64,000 nucleotides of DNA from Rhodobacterales bacterium (GTDB lineage Bacteria; Pseudomonadota; Alphaproteobacteria; Rhizobiales; Stappiaceae): positions 62,001 through 126,000 of the forward strand of contig VIRH01000082.1 of the NCBI GenBank assembly GCA_008107755.1, in the 5' to 3' direction. The notes under the pieces were generated by a model. That model was not told the origin of the DNA and did no database searches. It saw only the letters and a list, made by a program, of their open reading frames with translations. Shown here piece after piece: positions 60,155 through 64,000 of this stretch. How positions within the stretch are numbered: position 1 is the stretch's first letter; each line of letters starts with the position of its first letter. A program made the position numbers and the translations under genes.

Positions 60155-60871
60155 TCAGTATTGGCGGACGAGGGCCACAAGCCGCCCCTGAACGCGAACG
60201 CGTCCTGGCCCGAAGATGCGGGTCTCGTAGGCGGGGTTCGCCGCTTCCAGGGCGATTGAGGCGCCTTTCTTCCGCAGGCGTTTCAAAGTCGCTTCCTCGT
60301 CATCTACCAGGGCAACGACAATATCGCCGCTGTCGGCGCTATCTGTGCGCCGAATAAGGACAGTATCACCATCCAGAATACCGGCCTCGATCATGGAATC
60401 GCCGCGCACCTCCAGAGCATAATGCTCTCCCTTGCCAAGCAGCTCCTGGGGAACCGTGATGGAGTGGCTGTGGGTCTGGATCGCTTCGATCGGCACGCCG
60501 GCCGCAATCCGGCCCATTACAGGTACCTCGGCGCCGGCAGAGGTCGTGACAGGGGCGGGAGCAGGAGCCTCACTCGCCGATTTGCCGAGCGAGCCTTCTA
60601 TCACCTCGGGAGAAAAACTGCCCCGCTGACGCGGTGCGCCAAGGCCGGGCGCTATGGAGTCCGGCAGACGGACAACTTCCATCGCGCGCGCCCTGTTGGG
60701 TAGCCGGCGAATGAACCCGCGTTCTTCAAGCGCCGTGATCAGACGATGAATCCCGGATTTGGAGCGAAGGTCCAGGGCATCCTTCATTTCATCGAAAGAC
60801 GGTGGAACGCCAGTTTCCTTTAGTCTTTCGTGAATGAACATGAGCAGTTCGTACTGCTTGCGTGTCAACAT
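60155..60871 (-). CDS. lexA: SOS repressor LexA
   Basis: A 238-residue repressor-protease. The N-terminal winged helix-turn-helix starts [17 protein letters not shown]. The self-cleavage site Ala124-Gly125 lies in [11 protein letters not shown], and the catalytic dyad is Ser159 (GDSMIEAG) and Lys197 (EATLKRL). The Ala/Pro-rich linker at about 97-112 is longer than in E. coli. The start at 60871 follows GGGGAAG; an in-frame ATG at 60907 lies further upstream. It represses its own promoter and that of the microprotein at 30731. Confidence 0.97.
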   Translation of the reverse strand: MLTRKQYELLMFIHERLKETGVPPSFDEMKDALDLRSKSGIHRLITALEERGFIRRLPNRARAMEVVRLPDSIAPGLGAPRQRGSFSPEVIEGSLGKSASEAPAPAPVTTSAGAEVPVMGRIAAGVPIEAIQTHSHSITVPQELLGKGEHYALEVRGDSMIEAGILDGDTVLIRRTDSADSGDIVVALVDDEEATLKRLRKKGASIALEAANPAYETRIFGPGRVRVQGRLVALVRQY

Positions 60872-60916
60872 GTTGGCTTCCCCTGAACCGCGAACGGGCT
60901 GGTACAAATCAAGAAC

Positions 60917-60968
60917 ATCATACCTGTTCTCATTGTGTTCTGCAAGGGTAAATGTTCCCTTACTGTTC
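60917..60968 (-). promoter_or_regulatory. lexA promoter with two LexA boxes
   Basis: On the minus strand TTGCAG (60945-60940), a 17-base spacer and TATGAT (60922-60917). Box 1, GTTC-N7-GTTC, is at 60926-60940 inside the spacer and overlaps the -35. Box 2, GTTC-N7-GTTC, is at 60954-60968 just upstream. Both are exact matches to the alphaproteobacterial SOS motif. Confidence 0.92.
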
Positions 60969-61071
60969 CGGAGGTATTCACCGAGAATCGGCTTAAAGCC
61001 TGGTCTTTTGGCCGGGCGGCTCGAGGTGCCTATATGCTTGTGAGCCGCATCTGATCTTCCTGTCCAGGGTT

Positions 61072-61944
61072 TCAGTCGTCACTGATTCTGATCAGGAGTT
61101 CACAGGTTATGAGGGTCGGGGCGTGACCGCGGACCAGATCGCCGTCATGGAGCTGTCCTTTGTGGTCGATAGCCTTTACCGGCACGGACGACCCGGTTTT
61201 CGGAAAGCAGCTGGCGCCTTTGCAAAGCAGAATTTCGGATATCATTCCGGTCATCGGAGCCGCATCTACAAACGTTGCTCCGGCAAGGCTGCCCAGACCA
61301 TGTATATCAACGGAGCGATCGCCGAAGACCATGCGCAACTGTTCAATGCCGATCGGGAGATCTTCGAACGGTGCCAGCGTTGCGATAAGGGCGTTCGCCG
61401 TCTGCTTGTTCAGATCCTTCGCCGGCGCCGACTCGACCCGAAAGAGCGTAAACTCCGTCTCGGGGTCGAACCGTGCATTGAAGCGCGCCCCTCTCAGTCC
61501 GTAACCTGTGGCACGAGAGGTGCCGCTGACTGTCAGCGTTGCCGGGAGCAGGTGTCCCAGACGAGGTCCGTCATCTTCTTGCCAGCAGGCATGGATGTGA
61601 GCGAACCAGGCTTCGTCCTTGCAGCCGAGAATGGCGACAGCCTCGGTCAGGGACGCTCCATGCGAGTGTTTGGTTTCGCTGTACCAGGCTGCATGCCGGT
61701 CATCGACTGCGCAATCGGGCATGACGTACTCGAAAGGCTTCAGCGCAAGGCCGGCAAGATTGAGCGCCGCCGATGAATACCCCGCATCATCTGCCCATTT
61801 TCCGAGGGCGCCAAGAAGGGGCGCGCCGTCCGGAAAATCAATGCTGATCGGATCTGCAAGGCACAATGCGTGGGGACGCCGATCGTCGGCGGCGGGGCCG
61901 GGGTGTCTGATATCGGCCAGCGACACGGGTGCGGGACGCCTCAT
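61072..61944 (-). CDS. Hypothetical protein with a PPC/DUF296-like segment
   Basis: A 290-residue protein. Residues about 95-150 ([27 protein letters not shown] ending [14 protein letters not shown] in outline) resemble the core of PPC/DUF296 domains, including the paired His and GHLL turn. The second half may hold a repeat of the same fold ([16 protein letters not shown]). The N-terminus is Pro/Arg-rich. The ATG overlaps the stop of the upstream acyl-CoA ligase by 4 bases (ATGA), so the two are translationally coupled. PPC proteins in bacteria are poorly characterised; no function is assigned. Confidence 0.68.
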   Translation of the reverse strand: MRRPAPVSLADIRHPGPAADDRRPHALCLADPISIDFPDGAPLLGALGKWADDAGYSSAALNLAGLALKPFEYVMPDCAVDDRHAAWYSETKHSHGASLTEAVAILGCKDEAWFAHIHACWQEDDGPRLGHLLPATLTVSGTSRATGYGLRGARFNARFDPETEFTLFRVESAPAKDLNKQTANALIATLAPFEDLPIGIEQLRMVFGDRSVDIHGLGSLAGATFVDAAPMTGMISEILLCKGASCFPKTGSSVPVKAIDHKGQLHDGDLVRGHAPTLITCELLIRISDD

Positions 61945-63527
61945 AGCAGGCCTATTTCTATCAGATGGTCGCGGACAAGTTTCTTGGTGATCTTGCCGTA
62001 GGAACTTGTCGGCATTTCATCGAGGAAAAGATAGCGCGCCGGCAACTTGTATTTCGCCACCTTGCCGGTCAGAAACCCGGTCAGTTCGACGCTGTCCGGT
62101 GGCCCCTTTGAAGATGCGACACAAACCGCCAGACCGACTTCTCCCCATTGCGGGTCCGGGATACCGATGATCGCCACTTCCGACAGGCCTGGATGTGTCA
62201 GGAGAATTTCCTCGATTTCCTTCGGATAGACGTTCGATCCGCCGGAAATATACATGTCCGACGCTCGTCCGGTCAGGTAGAGAAATCGCTGCTCGTCCAT
62301 ATGGCCGATATCCCCGGTCCGGAACCAGCCGTTTCGGAAGGACCTGGAATTGGCGGCAGCGTCGTTGAGGTAGCCCGATCCCACGGCGGCGCCGATCACG
62401 CAGACCTCACCTGTTTCGTTCGGCCCGAGGATGTTGCCGTCATCGTCCTGAATCGAGATCTCGATCCCGGTGCGCTCAACCCCGCAGGTGCCGGTCCGCA
62501 CATCCGGACCATCCTCGATCGCATGATCCTGGGCCCTCAGGACTGTGATGTTGCCGGTCACCTCGCCAAGTCCATAGTACTGCACCAAGACGTTCCCCAG
62601 TTTGCCGAGGGCGTATTTCTGGTCTTCTCGGTACATTAGAGCACCGGCATAGATGACGTGGCGCAGGCTTGAGTGGTCGAAATTGTCGACGGCTGGATCC
62701 TCTACAAGCCGTTTGACGATGGTCGGGACCGTGAACATGTTCGAGACGCGGTGCCTTTCGACAAGACGGAACGATTCTGCAGGGTTGAAACCTCCCCGAG
62801 GCATCAGGACATGGGTTGAGGCGACCGAGAGCTGGGCTATCAGATGCAGGCCGGCGCCATGTGAAAGCGGCGCGATTACGAGAGAAGCGTCCTGTTCGCT
62901 CGTTGTCGGAAGCAGGTCGGCCATATAGTTGACGCAGACGAAGCCGATCTGTCCATGCGTGAGCACGACCGCTTTCGGCCGTCCGGTGGATCCCGAAGTG
63001 AAAAAGAGCCAGCATGGATCGTTGTGCTCGACCGCTTCGTTCGCGACCGTCGCGCCCAGATGCTTCGAGACGAGAGTTTCCAGGGAAACACCGTAGGCGC
63101 TTTCGCCAATCGTCACGATACCTACGATCCCCGGCATGCGTTCGCGGACTGCGCTGGCCTGATCGGCAAATGCCGCGTCGCAAATGAAAATGCGGGCACT
63201 TGATTTTTCCGCGGCAAAGGCGGTTTCTCCAGGAGCCTGCCGGAAATTGCACGGCACCCAGACGGCTCCGAGCCTCAAGGCGGCAAGCATCACCTCGACC
63301 ATTTGGTTCGAGTTCTGCGCCTGGACGAGAACGGAATCGCCCTTTCGGATGCCGAACTCCAGTCTCAGAACTTGCGCCAGCGCAGAGACCCGGCCGTCAA
63401 GATCGGACCAGGTCCAGATATCATCCTCGAATATGATTGCGGGCCGCTCTGGCCAGCGGCTTGCGTTTCTCGTCAGGAAATGCGCCAGATTGGCAACGCG
63501 ATTGGAACAGCGCTCCATCATTTGCAA
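61941..63527 (-). CDS. AMP-forming acyl-CoA synthetase/ligase
   Basis: A 528-residue ANL-superfamily adenylating enzyme that activates a carboxylic acid with ATP and CoA. It shows the P-loop FTSGSTGRPKAVVLTHG, YYGLGEVTG in the A5 position, WFRTGDIGHMDEQRFLYLTGRASDM (A7/A8) and the catalytic Lys in SYGKITKKLV (A10). The substrate could be a fatty, aromatic or amino-aromatic acid and cannot be chosen from sequence alone. It forms a two-gene unit with the DUF296-like gene and is divergent from the alpha/beta hydrolase. Confidence 0.9.
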   Translation of the reverse strand: MQMMERCSNRVANLAHFLTRNASRWPERPAIIFEDDIWTWSDLDGRVSALAQVLRLEFGIRKGDSVLVQAQNSNQMVEVMLAALRLGAVWVPCNFRQAPGETAFAAEKSSARIFICDAAFADQASAVRERMPGIVGIVTIGESAYGVSLETLVSKHLGATVANEAVEHNDPCWLFFTSGSTGRPKAVVLTHGQIGFVCVNYMADLLPTTSEQDASLVIAPLSHGAGLHLIAQLSVASTHVLMPRGGFNPAESFRLVERHRVSNMFTVPTIVKRLVEDPAVDNFDHSSLRHVIYAGALMYREDQKYALGKLGNVLVQYYGLGEVTGNITVLRAQDHAIEDGPDVRTGTCGVERTGIEISIQDDDGNILGPNETGEVCVIGAAVGSGYLNDAAANSRSFRNGWFRTGDIGHMDEQRFLYLTGRASDMYISGGSNVYPKEIEEILLTHPGLSEVAIIGIPDPQWGEVGLAVCVASSKGPPDSVELTGFLTGKVAKYKLPARYLFLDEMPTSSYGKITKKLVRDHLIEIGLL

Positions 63528-63663
63528 AATGTCCTCCCATTTTGGTTTGACGTTAGTTTGCTCCCGCGCGATTTGACAAGCCGGACGACGAGGTGAACAT
63601 CACCCTCGATCATATGAAAACCTCGGCGGCTCAAGTTCCGCCGGTGGCGTGAAGGGAGATCGC

Positions 63664-64000
63664 ATGAGCGATGTAGAGATCACCGACTGGGACGATGCCT
63701 ATGCGAACGGGGCGCATATTGAGGGGGCGGGAGACTATCCGCCGCGATGGCTGCGCGAAGCCCAGGCTTTCAGGGACGCAAGGACAGAATCCGAGCTGGA
63801 CATCGCCTACGGGGTATCCGAACGCCAGAAGCTGGATCTGTTCTACCCGAAAGGGCGGCCGAAAGGGCTCGTCGTTTTCATTCACGGCGGGTATTGGCTG
63901 CGCTTTGACAAATCCTACTGGTCTCATCTTGCGGAAGGAAGTCTTGCGAGTGGCTGGGCCGTCTGCCTGCCGGGGTACGATCTTGCACCGAAAGTCCGGA
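63664..64000 (+). CDS. Alpha/beta hydrolase, kynurenine-formamidase-like (partial)
   Basis: The first 112 codons are in the window, and the gene runs off the right edge. It begins MSDVEITDWDDAYANGAHIEG, with AAGGGAGA upstream. The segment LDLFYPKGRPKGLVVFIHGGYWLRFDKSYW has the HGGYW oxyanion-hole motif typical of formamidase/arylesterase members such as KynB-like enzymes of tryptophan breakdown. The nucleophile and the rest of the triad are not visible. Formamidase activity is inference; a general esterase is possible. Confidence 0.78.
   Translation, partial: MSDVEITDWDDAYANGAHIEGAGDYPPRWLREAQAFRDARTESELDIAYGVSERQKLDLFYPKGRPKGLVVFIHGGYWLRFDKSYWSHLAEGSLASGWAVCLPGYDLAPKVR

Overview
This window is a stretch of chromosome from an alphaproteobacterium, most likely a member of Hyphomicrobiales close to the Stappiaceae (Labrenzia/Roseibium/Stappia type). 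The evidence is gene order (clpX-lon-hup; nuoA-N followed by birA-rnj-mce-proS-lol; rpsB-tsf-pyrH-frr-uppS-cdsA-dxr-rseP-bamA-lpxD-fabZ-lpxA-lpxI-lpxB-gltA), a short prolyl-tRNA synthetase without an editing insertion, LpxI in place of LpxH, and GTTC-N7-GTTC LexA boxes. The family-level placement is inference. The base composition is GC-rich and fairly even, apart from an AT-rich patch near 34.65-34.76 kb.

Layout. 1-4.1 kb holds the tail of clpX, lon, an HU gene and an unrecognised gene. 4.3-6.6 kb has tRNA-Val(TAC), a leftward NCS2 purine permease and two identical tRNA-Asp(GTC) genes. 7.1-23.2 kb is a complete 14-subunit complex I operon with two extra genes inside it: a GFA-family zinc protein between nuoC and nuoD, and a 78-residue two-helix membrane protein between nuoH and nuoI. 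NuoE carries a long C-terminal extension. 23.2-30.4 kb continues with biotin ligase, RNase J, methylmalonyl-CoA epimerase, a DUF1467 protein, proS and the LolCD-type lipoprotein exporter. 31.0-34.5 kb is dnaE. Just upstream of it, the 99-bp gene at 30731-30829 encodes a 32-residue single-helix peptide behind a textbook SOS promoter.

34.8-39.5 kb is an accessory cassette: an M28 aminopeptidase with a Cys/Gly tail, a small orphan protein, an M43 (pappalysin-type) metalloprotease with a long Lys-Asp/Glu-Pro repeat, and an ATP-grasp ligase resembling RimK and graspetide synthetases. The two proteases share a C-terminal module of about 36 residues, and neither has a recognisable signal peptide. 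This is the best candidate for an undescribed system in the window.

39.7-54.4 kb is the conserved translation, isoprenoid, outer-membrane assembly and lipid A supercluster, with clear promoters and terminators. It is followed by leftward gltA and gltX, rightward comEC, and leftward lexA, whose promoter contains two SOS boxes. The right edge has a leftward acyl-CoA ligase coupled to a PPC/DUF296-like protein, and a rightward alpha/beta hydrolase with an HGGYW motif cut by the window end. lexA and the microprotein share the same promoter architecture, so they form a visible SOS circuit. No CRISPR array, insertion sequence, rRNA or prophage was seen.
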